A DNA stretch of 64,000 nucleotides from Mageeibacillus sp. UBA5734 (GCA_002419365.1 DIGA01000060.1:6931-70930); one strand, 5' to 3'; shown: positions 40,508 to 49,880, numbered from the stretch's first letter. Program-made: numbers and translations. The notes: a model not told the origin generated them from the sequence alone.

Positions 40508-42186
40508 GATTCATCCTCCTTGCCATTACGGCGCAGGCGGGCACCCACGCTGCTGGCGATCACTTGGGACTGGTAGCGGTTCAGGACACCACGCAAGTTG
40601 CGGTCGGGCTGGGTCGCCGGCTGACGCTGGGCCAATTCATGCTCGGACACAAGCAATTCGATCGTGCGCGCCGGGATATCGATCCGGATCCGGTCGCCTT
40701 CCTGGACATAGGCAATCAGACCACCAACGGCTGCTTCCGGACAGACATGCCCGATCGAGGCACCGCGCGAGGCGCCGGAGAAACGGCCGTCTGTGATCAG
40801 GGCCACGCTGTTGTCCAGGCCCATGCCGGCCAGTGCACTGGTGGGCGTGAGCATTTCGCGCATGCCCGGGCCGCCCTTGGGGCCTTCGAAACGGACGACG
40901 ATGACATCGCCAGGATTGATCTGGCCGCCAAAAATCGCTTCGGCCACTTCTTCCTCACTGTCAAAAACGCGGGCCGGACCCTCGTGTTGCATCATTTCCG
41001 GCAGGACGGCGCCTTTCTTGACGACACAACCATTCTGGGCCAGATTGCCCTTCAAAACAGCCAGGCCACCATCGGCTGAATAAGGATTGTCGATCCGGCG
41101 GATGATGATGCCATCGGCACCAAAGGATCCGGTCAGGCGGTCCTGGAGCGGACCGCTGACGGTCAGGGCGTCGAGTTCGATGTGGTTGCCCTTGGCCAGC
41201 TCGGTCATGACAGCGCGCAGGCCGCCCTTTTCATTGAGGTCGGAAATATAGTGGTCACTGGCGGGATTGAGCTTGCACAGCTGCGGCGTCGCGCTGCTGA
41301 TCTGGTTGATCTCGTCCAGGGTCAGGTTGTAGCCAGCTTCGCGGGAGATCGCCAGCATGTGCAGGACTGAGTTGGTCGAACCGCCGAGTGCCATGTCCAT
41401 GCGCAGGGCATTGCGCAAGGCAGCCGGGGTCATGATGTCGAGTGCCGTCACACCGGCCTCGTAGAGGTCCATGATCTTTTCACCGGACATTTTGGCCAGG
41501 CGGATGCGGTCCGAGTAAACAGCCGGGATTGTGCCATTGCCGGGCAAGGCCAGGCCCATGGCTTCCGTCAGGCAGGCCATGGTATTGGCGGTATACATGC
41601 CAGAACAGCTGCCGCAGGTTGGACAGGCGGACATTTCCATCGCCGTCAGCTGGGCATCGTTGATCTTGCCCGCAGCATGGGCACCAACGGCTTCGAAGAC
41701 ATTGCCAAGGCCAACACGATCATGGCTGACTTTGCCGGGCAGCATCGGTCCGCCGGTGATGAAAATGCTCGGGACATTGAGCCGGGCAGCTGCCATCAGC
41801 ATGCCAGGGATGACCTTGTCGCAGCTGGGGATGAAAACAACCGCATCAAACTGGTGTGCCATCATCATGATCTCAATGCTGTCGGCAATCACATCGCGGC
41901 TGATCAGGGAATATTTCATTCCGGCATGGTTCATGGCGATGCCGTCACAGACCGCGATCGCCGGGAATTCGAACGGGACCCCACCAGCATTGCGGATGCC
42001 AGCCTTGACAGCATCGGTCAAAGTCCGCAGGTGGATATGGCCGGGGACAATTTCATTGAACGAATTGACGACGCCGATGAACGGCTTTTTCATTTCACTT
42101 TCAGACAGGCCGAGGGCATAGAGCAGGGACCTGTGGGAGGCACGGCCAGGGCCTTTCTTGATCGCATCACTGCGCATAGGATTCAC
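40504..42186 (-). CDS. ilvD: dihydroxy-acid dehydratase
   Basis: A 560-residue iron-sulfur enzyme with the cluster region SCDKVIPGML (Cys near 120) and ACPTCGSCSGMYTANTM (Cys near 190), plus GGSTNSVLHML and DGRFSGASRGASIGHVCPEA, all standard for IlvD. It dehydrates dihydroxyisovalerate and dihydroxymethylvalerate in valine and isoleucine synthesis. GAAGGTGA precedes the ATG. Its own extended -10 promoter and a palindrome lie just upstream, so it may be controlled separately from leuB. Confidence 0.96.
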   Translation of the reverse strand: MNPMRSDAIKKGPGRASHRSLLYALGLSESEMKKPFIGVVNSFNEIVPGHIHLRTLTDAVKAGIRNAGGVPFEFPAIAVCDGIAMNHAGMKYSLISRDVIADSIEIMMMAHQFDAVVFIPSCDKVIPGMLMAAARLNVPSIFITGGPMLPGKVSHDRVGLGNVFEAVGAHAAGKINDAQLTAMEMSACPTCGSCSGMYTANTMACLTEAMGLALPGNGTIPAVYSDRIRLAKMSGEKIMDLYEAGVTALDIMTPAALRNALRMDMALGGSTNSVLHMLAISREAGYNLTLDEINQISSATPQLCKLNPASDHYISDLNEKGGLRAVMTELAKGNHIELDALTVSGPLQDRLTGSFGADGIIIRRIDNPYSADGGLAVLKGNLAQNGCVVKKGAVLPEMMQHEGPARVFDSEEEVAEAIFGGQINPGDVIVVRFEGPKGGPGMREMLTPTSALAGMGLDNSVALITDGRFSGASRGASIGHVCPEAAVGGLIAYVQEGDRIRIDIPARTIELLVSEHELAQRQPATQPDRNLRGVLNRYQSQVIASSVGARLRRNGKEDES

Positions 42187-42210
42187 CTTCTTTGTTATTA
42201 AGATTGATTC

Positions 42211-42252
42211 ATTATAGCATAGCTGACCGGATGGCTTGCCGCCCGGTCAGCT
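42211..42252 (-). promoter_or_regulatory. ilvD promoter with overlapping 10-bp palindrome
   Basis: TGCTATAAT (extended -10) is read at 42219-42211, 25 nt upstream of the ilvD ATG. Directly upstream, where the -35 box should be, AGCTGACCGG (42221-42230) and CCGGTCAGCT (42243-42252) form a perfect inverted repeat. There is no T tract, so it looks more like an operator than a terminator of leuB. Confidence 0.5.
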
Positions 42253-42294
42253 GGTGGAAAAGCTTCTGCAAGATGGGGCACAAATGCCAGTAAC

Positions 42295-43395
42295 TCAGGC
42301 GTTCGCGACCGCTTCGACGACCAGTCGGGTCATTTCGCGTGTGCCGACGCGCTTCTCAGTCGAGTTGCTGCCGACATTCTGGACGATGTCACCCGTGCGA
42401 TAGCCGTCGGCCAGGACCTTGGCGACAGCGGCTTCAACAGCGTCTGCCTCCGCGATCAGGCCGAGCGAACTGCGCAGCATCATGGCAGCGGAGAGAATCG
42501 TAGCCAGCGGGTTAGCCTTGTCTTGGCCGGCAATATCCGGGGCAGAGCCGTGGACAGGCTCATACATGCCGGGTGTACCGGGCTTGCCCAGGGAGGCCGA
42601 GGCAAGCATGCCGATCGAGCCAGTGATCATGGCTGCTTCGTCGGAGAGGATGTCACCGAACATGTTGGTCGTCACGATGACGTCGAAGTCCGATGGGCGC
42701 TTGATCAGCTGCATGGTCGCGTTGTCGACGTAGAGGTGGTCGAGCGTGACTTCCGGGTAATCCTGGCTGACCCGGATCACGGTCTCGCGCCAGAGGCGGG
42801 AGCTCTCGAGGACATTGGCCTTGTCCACACTGGTCAGACGCTTGTTTCGCAGCATGGCCTGTTCAAAACCGACACGGGCGATGCGCTCGACTTCCATGAC
42901 GCTGTAGGCCTCGGTGTCATAGGCCTCTGGTCCGTTAGGTCCTTCGCGGCGGCCACGGTCACCAAAGTACATGCCGCCCGTCAATTCACGGACGATCATG
43001 ACATCGATCCCGGCGGCAGCTGTCTCCGGATGGAGCGGGCAGGCAGCAGCCAAGGCTGGATAGAGGACGGCCGGGCGCAGGTTGGCGTAGAGGCCGAGCT
43101 CGGCACGCAGTCCCAAAAGTGCGCGTTCAGGTCGTTTGTCACCCGGAAGCGTATCCCACTGCGGTCCGCCCACTGCTCCTAAAAGGACGGCGTCACTTTT
43201 CCTGGCGGCGGCGACGGTAGCAGCCGGCAGAGGCTCGCCCGTAGCATCGATCGCGATCCCGCCAGCAAGCAATTCGGTGTAGGCGAACTCATGGCCGAAA
43301 CGGCCGGCAATGACGTCGAGGACTTGACGGGTGCCATTGACGACTTCAGGACCGATGCCGTCGCCGGGAATGACTGCAATTTGAAACTTTGCCAT
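42295..43395 (-). CDS. leuB: 3-isopropylmalate dehydrogenase
   Basis: A 366-residue decarboxylating dehydrogenase. It starts FQIAVIPGDGIGPEVVNGTRQVL and contains GAVGGPQWD, RELTGGMYFGDRGRR, and MFGDILSDEAAMITGSIGMLASASLG, then YEPVHGSAPDIAGQ, the LeuB signature series. It oxidises 3-isopropylmalate in leucine synthesis and, in the citramalate route, 3-methylmalate to 2-oxobutyrate. Being next to cimA points to the second role as well. AAGGAG precedes the ATG by 8 nt. leuC and leuD are not in the window. Confidence 0.96.
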   Translation of the reverse strand: MAKFQIAVIPGDGIGPEVVNGTRQVLDVIAGRFGHEFAYTELLAGGIAIDATGEPLPAATVAAARKSDAVLLGAVGGPQWDTLPGDKRPERALLGLRAELGLYANLRPAVLYPALAAACPLHPETAAAGIDVMIVRELTGGMYFGDRGRREGPNGPEAYDTEAYSVMEVERIARVGFEQAMLRNKRLTSVDKANVLESSRLWRETVIRVSQDYPEVTLDHLYVDNATMQLIKRPSDFDVIVTTNMFGDILSDEAAMITGSIGMLASASLGKPGTPGMYEPVHGSAPDIAGQDKANPLATILSAAMMLRSSLGLIAEADAVEAAVAKVLADGYRTGDIVQNVGSNSTEKRVGTREMTRLVVEAVANA

Positions 43396-43453
43396 AGAAA
43401 TAGTCTCCTTGAATGTCTGGTCTGGTGATTGGGATCATCTGGAAGTTGAGTAT

Positions 43454-45040
43454 TTAGTTCAGGCCAAGCTGCTGGCACATGAGTTTGTATTCGAGCGAAT
43501 CAACCAGGGCCAGCCAGGAGGCTTCGAGGATGTCGGTCGAAACGCCGATCGTATGCCAGGTGCGGATGCCGTCGGTGGATTCGATCAGGGTGCGTACCGT
43601 CGAAGCAGTGGCTTCCTGGTTCAGCACACGGACCTTGAAGTCAGTCAGCCGGACCTGGGTCAGCTCAGGGTAAAAGACCTCCATCGCCTTTTTCAGGGCA
43701 CGGTCCATCGCATTGACTGGGCCTTCGCCTTCGGCAGCTGTGACTTCCTCGACACCATCGACGAGGATCTTGATGTAGGTAAAGGCACTGTACGCACCCA
43801 TCTGGGGCTGCTCGATCGTAATCCGCAATTTCTCCAGGGTGAAGAAGGGCTGGTACAGGCCCAGCTCCTTGCAGACCAGAAGCTCCTGTGACGCTTCGGC
43901 ACCCTCGAAATGGTAACCCTGGTGCTCAAGCTCCTTCATCGTGTGCAGGACACGGGCCACTTCCGGAGCATCGCGGCTGATGTCCGGCTTGATCCGGCGG
44001 ATGATATCCAGGACAGCCGACCGGCCGCTGATTTCCGAAAGCAGGAAACGGCGGGCATTGCCGACTGACGTCGGCTCGATGTGCTCGAACGTCTTGGGGT
44101 TCTTTTTGACGCCATCGACATGCATGCCGGCCTTGTGTGAAAAGGCCGAACTGCCGACATACGGTTCGCCGTTGGGCAGCTGGATATTGGTAATCTCGGC
44201 AATCGTCCGGGCGACTGGGGTGAGCAACTCCATCCGGTCCTGCGGGATACAAGGGTGGCCGTATTTGATCTGGAGATTGGGGATGATGGTCGACAGGTTG
44301 GCGTTGCCGCAGCGCTCGCCAATGCCATTGAACGTCCCCTGGACATGGGTCGCGCCCGCAAGGACGGCAGCCTGGGAATTGGCCACGGCCATGCCGCTGT
44401 CGTTGTGACAGTGGATGCCGATCTGGATGCCCGGCAAGGCCTTGACCACGGCCGCGGTGACAGCACTGACCTCGTCCGGCATGGTCGCACCGTTCGTGTC
44501 GCAGAGTACGGCACAGAGGGCGCCGCCCTCCTGGGCCGCTTTCAGGCAATTCACTGCATAGTCCGGGTTGGCCCGGTAAGCTTCAAAGAAATGCTCAGCG
44601 TCGAAAATGACATCACGGCCCTGCGAGCGCAAGTACTCCGTCGTCTCACGGATCAGGGCCATGTTCTCCTCATTGGTGCAGCGCAGGATGTCGCGCACTT
44701 CGAGGTCCCAGGTCTTGCCAAAGATCACAATGGTGCTGGTCTGGGCTGACAGAAGGTCGGCCAGGCCGGTGTCTTCCTCAGGCTTGATGCCCTTGCGCTT
44801 GGTCGGGCCGAAGGCGACCAGTTCCGTCTGGTCCATCACCGGCCGCTTTTCATTGAATTTGGTGAAGAATTCGCGATCCTTCGGGTTGGAGCCGGGGTTG
44901 CCGGCTTCGATGTAGCGGACACCGATGGTCACGAGATTGTCGAGAATCTGGAACTTGTCATTGACAGAAAATGAGACACCCTCCATCTGGGCGCCATCGC
45001 GCAGGGTCGTGTCAAGAATTTCAACAACGGGTTTTGCCAA
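43454..45040 (-). CDS. cimA: citramalate synthase
   Basis: The TTG at 45040-45038 is chosen as start because GGAGGAGAG lies just upstream and the conserved LDTTLRDGAQMEGVSFSVNDK begins 9 residues later. A longer ATG frame from 45172 adds 44 residues unlike the family. The 528-residue product has the HMGL-like barrel with the metal ligands HCHNDSGMAVANS, then GTFNGIGERCGNANLS and a C-terminal LeuA-type regulatory domain. Length and sequence fit the CimA group (pyruvate plus acetyl-CoA to citramalate) rather than LeuA. It is first in a run with leuB, ilvD and ilvB. No T-box leader is visible. Confidence 0.92.
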   Translation of the reverse strand: MAKPVVEILDTTLRDGAQMEGVSFSVNDKFQILDNLVTIGVRYIEAGNPGSNPKDREFFTKFNEKRPVMDQTELVAFGPTKRKGIKPEEDTGLADLLSAQTSTIVIFGKTWDLEVRDILRCTNEENMALIRETTEYLRSQGRDVIFDAEHFFEAYRANPDYAVNCLKAAQEGGALCAVLCDTNGATMPDEVSAVTAAVVKALPGIQIGIHCHNDSGMAVANSQAAVLAGATHVQGTFNGIGERCGNANLSTIIPNLQIKYGHPCIPQDRMELLTPVARTIAEITNIQLPNGEPYVGSSAFSHKAGMHVDGVKKNPKTFEHIEPTSVGNARRFLLSEISGRSAVLDIIRRIKPDISRDAPEVARVLHTMKELEHQGYHFEGAEASQELLVCKELGLYQPFFTLEKLRITIEQPQMGAYSAFTYIKILVDGVEEVTAAEGEGPVNAMDRALKKAMEVFYPELTQVRLTDFKVRVLNQEATASTVRTLIESTDGIRTWHTIGVSTDILEASWLALVDSLEYKLMCQQLGLN

Positions 45041-45209
45041 AGATCTCTCCTCCTTTTCCAGGCATCTGGTCCAGGCCGGGAAAAGTCCGGCCCAGACAAG
45101 GTGTCGCAAGGTTATTCCAGCATACCCTTTGCCCGGACAGCGGGCAAGTTTTCCTCGGCCCTTTTTCTTCACGCTTTCTGCCGAAAACTGGTCCTGGGAC
45201 TTCTGAATA

Positions 45210-45218
45210 TGCTATACT
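45210..45218 (+). promoter_or_regulatory. extended -10 promoter of the ABC-F gene
   Basis: TGCTATACT at 45210-45218 lies 38 nt upstream of the start codon. No convincing -35 box. The region 45041-45256 is the divergent gap with cimA; it also holds a GGCCGG/CCGGCC hairpin (about 45090) without a T run. Confidence 0.5.
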
Positions 45219-45256
45219 GGCGGCGCATTCGAGCATGGGGAGAAACTGAAGCGTCC

Positions 45257-47182
45257 ATGAGCCTTCTATCGCTGCAATCCGTGGAAAAATCGTATTTCGG
45301 CCGCACAGTCCTGGCCGGTGTTTCGCTGCGGATTGACCGCGGAGACCGCCTGGCCCTGATTGGTGAAAACGGCGCTGGCAAGACCACCTTGTTGCGCCTG
45401 GTCACGGGCCAGGAAAAACCCGATGCCGGCCAGGTCGTAAAGCCCGCAACCGTTGTGGTCGGCTACTTGAGCCAGCATGTCGAAGAGATCTGCGATCTGG
45501 AGAGCCACCCGCTGGCCAACCAGGAACTGACCGCCCTTGAGGATGAAATGCGCCATCTCGAACACGAAATGGCCAGTGCCCCTGGCGATCACCGCCTGAT
45601 GGCGCGCTACGCTGAGTGCACGGCCCGATTCGAAGCCCTGGAAGGTTATGATTTCCCGCGCCGCATGCAGGAAGCGCTCGACGGTCTGGGCCTGTCCGGC
45701 GAAGCCCTGGCCCGCCCGATGTCCACGCTCTCCGGCGGCGAGCGAATGCGTGTTGCCCTGGCCCGGATCCTCCTGATGTCGCCAGATGTCCTGCTGCTGG
45801 ACGAGCCGACCAACCATCTCGACGCCACTGCCCAGGAATGGCTGGAAAGCTATCTGAAAAGCTTCAAGGGTGCGGTGCTGCTCGTTTCCCATGACCGCGC
45901 TTTCATCGACCAGGTCGCCAATGAAGTGGCCGAACTGTCGCTTGGCCAACTCACCCTGCGGCCGGGTAACTACACCGCCTACAAGGAAATCCAGGCCAGC
46001 GAGCTGCTGACCTTGTCCCGCACGATCCGGCAGATGGAAAAAGAACTCGCCCATCAGGAAGCGGTCACCCAGACCATGCTGTCCCACCGCAAAATGGCCA
46101 GCTACCATGCGCGGGAAAAGGTGGTCGCCAAGCTTTCGTCGCAGCTGACCGAGATCCGCGATCGGGCCCGTCAGCACCAGACGCAGCTCAAGTTCAATTT
46201 CCTGCCGGTCCAGAACACGGGCGATCCGGACAAACAACTCCTCCTGGCCAGCGACCTGGAAATCCGCTTCCAGGAACGGGTCTTGTTTTCCAGTGTCAGT
46301 TTTGAAATCCGCGGCCGCGACAAGCTCTGTGTCTGCGGTCCGAACGGCTGCGGCAAGTCGACCCTGCTGGCGCTGCTTCTGGGTAAGATCCCGCAAAGCA
46401 ACGGGGCCCTGCGCCTCTCGGAAAAAGCTGTTTTCGGCCACATGGGTCAGCATGTCGAATTTCTCGATGAACAAGCCTCGGTGCTGGATGAGCTTCTGTC
46501 CCGCTTTGCCCTTGACGAAGCAGGGGCCCGCAACTTACTGGCGCGCTATGGCTTCAGGGATGTCGACGTTTTCAAGTCGATTTCCGTCCTGTCCGGTGGC
46601 GAACGGGCCCGGCTCTACCTGTGCTGCCTGCTCCTCGAACAGCCGGATCTGCTGCTTTTGGACGAACCGACCAACCATCTCGATATCCATTCCCGCGAGA
46701 TTCTGGAACAGGCGTTGCTCGAATTCCCCGGCGCGATTTTTGCGGTCAGTCATGATCGTTATTTCATCGACAAAATCGCCCGCCGGGTCCTGGGTTTTGT
46801 CGGCCACCAGGTCCAGTCCTTCGACACCTATGCCGAATACCGGAGCAAGGCCCGCCAGGCAGAGGCAGCCTTCGTCGCGAGTGGCAAAGCCCAGAAAGAG
46901 CTGGAAGCCCGGGCAGCTCGCAACCAGGAAGCCGAATCAGCCAGCGGGCGGGTGCAGAGCTTGAACAAAGCCCAGGAACGGCGCGAAAATGCCCGGCGCA
47001 AAGAACAGCTTCGCCAGGCGGAAAAGCGCATTGAACAGCTCGAACAGGAACGGTCGGAACTCGAGGCATTGTTCTCCGGTGCAGCAACGCCGTCCGATTA
47101 CGAACGCTATGCCATTGTCCTGCAGGAAATTGACGACACCTATGCTCTCTATCTGGAACTGGCCGAGGACCAGGGCACGTAG
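45257..47182 (+). CDS. ABC-F family ATPase
   Basis: The start at ATG 45257 matches the family N-terminus (LLSLQSVEKSYFGRTVL); its ribosome binding site is weak. The 641-residue soluble protein has two ATPase domains: GENGAGKTTLL with LSGGERMRVALARIL and LLLDEPTNHLDATA, then GPNGCGKSTLL with LSGGERARLYLCCLL and LLLDEPTNHLDIHS. A helical linker joins them (about 250-320) and a C-terminal coiled coil (about 560-640) follows. It has no membrane segment. ABC-F proteins bind the ribosomal E site and rescue stalled ribosomes or protect against antibiotics. Which of these applies here is not decidable from sequence alone. Confidence 0.93.
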   Translation: MSLLSLQSVEKSYFGRTVLAGVSLRIDRGDRLALIGENGAGKTTLLRLVTGQEKPDAGQVVKPATVVVGYLSQHVEEICDLESHPLANQELTALEDEMRHLEHEMASAPGDHRLMARYAECTARFEALEGYDFPRRMQEALDGLGLSGEALARPMSTLSGGERMRVALARILLMSPDVLLLDEPTNHLDATAQEWLESYLKSFKGAVLLVSHDRAFIDQVANEVAELSLGQLTLRPGNYTAYKEIQASELLTLSRTIRQMEKELAHQEAVTQTMLSHRKMASYHAREKVVAKLSSQLTEIRDRARQHQTQLKFNFLPVQNTGDPDKQLLLASDLEIRFQERVLFSSVSFEIRGRDKLCVCGPNGCGKSTLLALLLGKIPQSNGALRLSEKAVFGHMGQHVEFLDEQASVLDELLSRFALDEAGARNLLARYGFRDVDVFKSISVLSGGERARLYLCCLLLEQPDLLLLDEPTNHLDIHSREILEQALLEFPGAIFAVSHDRYFIDKIARRVLGFVGHQVQSFDTYAEYRSKARQAEAAFVASGKAQKELEARAARNQEAESASGRVQSLNKAQERRENARRKEQLRQAEKRIEQLEQERSELEALFSGAATPSDYERYAIVLQEIDDTYALYLELAEDQGT

Positions 47183-47183
47183 A

Positions 47184-48080
47184 CTAGGGCACGATCAGGC
47201 GCAAAGCCTGATGCTTGACCGTCAGTTCCACCGGCAGTTCACCGCCCCATTCACCATCGAGGTCGATGGAGAGAGTTTCTGTATGACCTGTCATGATTTT
47301 CAGCGATGATGCCTGGAAATAATCGATTTTTGGGTGGTTGACATGGACACCGTTGACCATCTGGACCAGAAGCGGGAATAATTCCAAAAGATTTTGCGGT
47401 TTGACCAGCACCACATCCAGCAGGCCATCGGTCACAGAAGCCTGGGGGGCAAGGTTGCGGAAACCACCGACGCTGCTGGTATTGGAAACAATAAAGAGCA
47501 AGATCTCCTCATCGATGACCCGGTCGGGTGTCTCGATATGGACCGGAATCGGGCGCAGAGCCTGGGAGGAAAGATCCCTGGCCCCCTCAATGACATAGGC
47601 CAGCGTGCCAAGGACCGTCTTGGCATCCGATGGGACTTTGTAGGCCACATCGGTCAGCAAGCCACCCGCGGCCACATTGACAAAATAGCGGTCATTGGCC
47701 TGGCCGACATCGATCAGGCGTGTCTTGCCCTGGCGGATCATTTTGGCCACGGCACTGTCTGAGCGGGGCAACTTCATGGCATAGGCGAAATCATTGACCG
47801 TTCCGGCGGCCAGGATGGCCAGCGGAGTCTGGTGCTTGCCGTCGAGCAGGCCGCTGACAACCTCATTTACGGTGCCGTCACCGCCAACAACCAGAATCAG
47901 GTCAAATTGCCAGTCCTGGTAATAGCGGGCCGCAATATAGGCATCCCGTGGACCAACCGTGCGGACGACATCGACATCACTGAAAGTGCCATCGGCAAGC
48001 AGCGTCTCGGTCAGGCGCTCGGCCTTTTTCTGCAAAGTCTGTCGGCCGGATGAGGGATTGATGATGACACGTGCGCGCAT
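47184..48080 (-). CDS. diacylglycerol kinase family lipid kinase
   Basis: A 298-residue protein with the catalytic-domain motif VVGGDGTVNEVVSGLL (about 63-78) preceded by the N-terminal INPSSG, and LAILAAGTVNDFAYAM. These match the DagK/YegS/BmrU group, which phosphorylates diacylglycerol or related lipids at the inner face of the membrane. It ends 1 nt from the convergent ABC-F gene. A good extended -10 promoter lies 34 nt upstream of the ATG. The exact lipid substrate is unknown. Confidence 0.93.
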   Translation of the reverse strand: MRARVIINPSSGRQTLQKKAERLTETLLADGTFSDVDVVRTVGPRDAYIAARYYQDWQFDLILVVGGDGTVNEVVSGLLDGKHQTPLAILAAGTVNDFAYAMKLPRSDSAVAKMIRQGKTRLIDVGQANDRYFVNVAAGGLLTDVAYKVPSDAKTVLGTLAYVIEGARDLSSQALRPIPVHIETPDRVIDEEILLFIVSNTSSVGGFRNLAPQASVTDGLLDVVLVKPQNLLELFPLLVQMVNGVHVNHPKIDYFQASSLKIMTGHTETLSIDLDGEWGGELPVELTVKHQALRLIVP

Positions 48081-48113
48081 GGCAGACTCCTGGCTGTTTT
48101 TGATAGTAGATTT

Positions 48114-48122
48114 ATTATACCA
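48114..48122 (-). promoter_or_regulatory. extended -10 promoter of the lipid kinase gene
   Basis: TGGTATAAT is read on the minus strand at 48122-48114, 34 nt from the start codon. The same box occurs before dinB and nfeD. Confidence 0.6.
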
Positions 48123-48141
48123 TGCCTGGCCGCTTAAGAAA

Positions 48142-48170
48142 GGCAGCCTTGCGTCTTACGCAAGGCTGCC
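48142..48170 (-). terminator. terminator closing the large minus-strand unit
   Basis: A perfect 13-bp stem (48142-48154 with 48158-48170) has a 3-nt loop. The TAA stop codon of the FAD dehydrogenase gene lies at the tip of the hairpin. A short T-rich tract follows on the minus strand. Confidence 0.75.
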
Positions 48171-49880
48171 CCGGGCTTTGAGCAGGGCTTCGGCGCAGCG
48201 CAGGCCATCGACGGCAGCTGACATGATCCCACCGGCATAACCAGCGCCTTCCCCGCAGGGGTAGAGGCCTTGGCAGCAGCTCTGTAAAGTGGTCTCCTCG
48301 CGCAGAATCCGGACCGGAGCCGAACTGCGTGTTTCCACACCGGTCAGGATCGCCTCGGGGGCGGCAAAACCAGATAGTTTCTGGTCAAAGAGTGGCAGGG
48401 CCTCGCGCAGGGCCTGGGTGGCGAAGCCTGGCAAGCACAGGGCCAGGTCGGTCCAGGTCACACCCGGTGTGTAACTGGGCAGGACTCCGGCCGGACCTGC
48501 CGAAGGCTGGCCAACCAGAAAATCACCCACCCGCTGAGCCGGGGCCCGGTAATTCCTGCCCACGAGGTCATAAGCGAGCTGCTCCATCTGGCGTTGGAGA
48601 CTGATGCCACCCAAGGGTCCCGGCTCAGGGAAGTCCTCCGGCCGGACCTCGACCAGCAAGGCACTGTTGGCATTGACCTGGTCCCTGGCGTGGAGGCTCA
48701 TGCCATTGGTGACAATCCCACCTGGTTCGGATGCCGAAGCTACCACCTGACCGCCCGGGCACATGCAGAATGTGTAGACCGAACGTCCCGAAGGCAAGTG
48801 GACTGCCAGCTTGTATTCGGCCGGTGGTAAATCAGGGTGGCCGGCCTGAGGCCCATACTGGCCCTGATTGATCTTATGCTGCAAATGTTCGATCCGGACG
48901 CCCACCGAAAAAGGCTTGGCAGCGAGTGGAACCGGGGCATTTGCCAGCATCGTCACCGTGTCGCGGGCGCTGTGTCCGATGGCCAGGATCACCTCTTTCA
49001 CAGCCCAGGTTTCAGGCTGCCGGGTCCCATCCGCAGACTGGCGGCTGACGATGATTTTGTCCAGCTTGCCCGTGGGACCTGCTTCCTTGGGTACATCCGC
49101 AGGGTCGTCAGGGCAAGCCAGCCCGGCCGGCGAGCAAACCAGCTCATCCAGGCGGGTGCCAAAGTGGAAACTGCCTCCGAGTTGCTCGATGGTCTGGCGG
49201 ATCTTGGTCACGACCCCGCAGAGCAGATCGGTGCCGACATGGGGTCTGGGCTCGATCAGGATACTGGCGGGAGCCCCAGCCAGGACCAGTTCTTCCAGGA
49301 CCGCCTGGCAGCGCGGATCCTTGAGATTGGTGGTCAATTTGCCATCGGAAAAGGTCCCGGCGCCACCTTCACCAAACTGGACATTGTTTTCCGGATCGAG
49401 CGGACCACCGTCCCAGAACCGTTCAACCGCATCTTTGCGCTGTGCAATCGGCTGGCCGCGTTCGATGACACGTGGTTTGAGGCCTGCTTGAGCCAGGGCC
49501 AGGGCTGCAAACAGCCCGGCCGGGCCGCTGCCGACAATCACCGGCCGCTCAGAATCTGGTAGATCCGGCCCGCAGGATCGCAGCTCGAAGGAGGACTTGA
49601 AGGCCGGAATAGACGCAAGTCCAGCTGGCTTGGGCGCTGTCTGGCCCCGGACAATCGTGTACTGGATCCGGATGTCGCCCTTGTGGCGGGCATCAATCGA
49701 TTTACGTGCAATATGCCAGGCCCCCACCCGTGCCACAGGACAATGAAAAGCCCGGGCGATCGCCCGGACCAGGTCTGCAGGCGAATGGCCGAGAGGCAGG
49801 CGTACCGAGCACGTTGCAGCGTCTGTCTGGTCCATCCTCTTGCCCGACGGACGGGCAGGTACTTCCCCCCGCCCGGTCAT
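48156..49880 (-). CDS. FAD-dependent dehydrogenase of the COG2509 type
   Basis: The ATG at 49880 overlaps the upstream stop by 4 nt (ATGA) with AAGG 8 nt before, and is preferred over a start 22 residues longer. The 574-residue product has an N-terminal ferredoxin-like region (KSIDARHKGDIRIQYTI), a Rossmann FAD motif PVIVGSGPAGLFAALALAQAG at about residue 105, and GHSARDTVTMLANA, CMCPGGQVVASASEPGG and CGEGAGYAGGIMSAAVDG. This is the large uncharacterised dehydrogenase family common in Clostridia. Substrate is unknown. It follows another FAD oxidoreductase gene. Confidence 0.9.
   Translation of the reverse strand: MTGRGEVPARPSGKRMDQTDAATCSVRLPLGHSPADLVRAIARAFHCPVARVGAWHIARKSIDARHKGDIRIQYTIVRGQTAPKPAGLASIPAFKSSFELRSCGPDLPDSERPVIVGSGPAGLFAALALAQAGLKPRVIERGQPIAQRKDAVERFWDGGPLDPENNVQFGEGGAGTFSDGKLTTNLKDPRCQAVLEELVLAGAPASILIEPRPHVGTDLLCGVVTKIRQTIEQLGGSFHFGTRLDELVCSPAGLACPDDPADVPKEAGPTGKLDKIIVSRQSADGTRQPETWAVKEVILAIGHSARDTVTMLANAPVPLAAKPFSVGVRIEHLQHKINQGQYGPQAGHPDLPPAEYKLAVHLPSGRSVYTFCMCPGGQVVASASEPGGIVTNGMSLHARDQVNANSALLVEVRPEDFPEPGPLGGISLQRQMEQLAYDLVGRNYRAPAQRVGDFLVGQPSAGPAGVLPSYTPGVTWTDLALCLPGFATQALREALPLFDQKLSGFAAPEAILTGVETRSSAPVRILREETTLQSCCQGLYPCGEGAGYAGGIMSAAVDGLRCAEALLKARGSLA

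Noticed and set aside
43179..43478. possible small minus-strand gene overlapping the leuB start
   Set aside because: It overlaps leuB in another frame and shows no family motif; leuB has the better ribosome binding site.
45041..45256. T-box leader for the cimA operon
   Set aside because: No T-box antiterminator sequence (TGGNACCGCG) and no terminator were found upstream of cimA.
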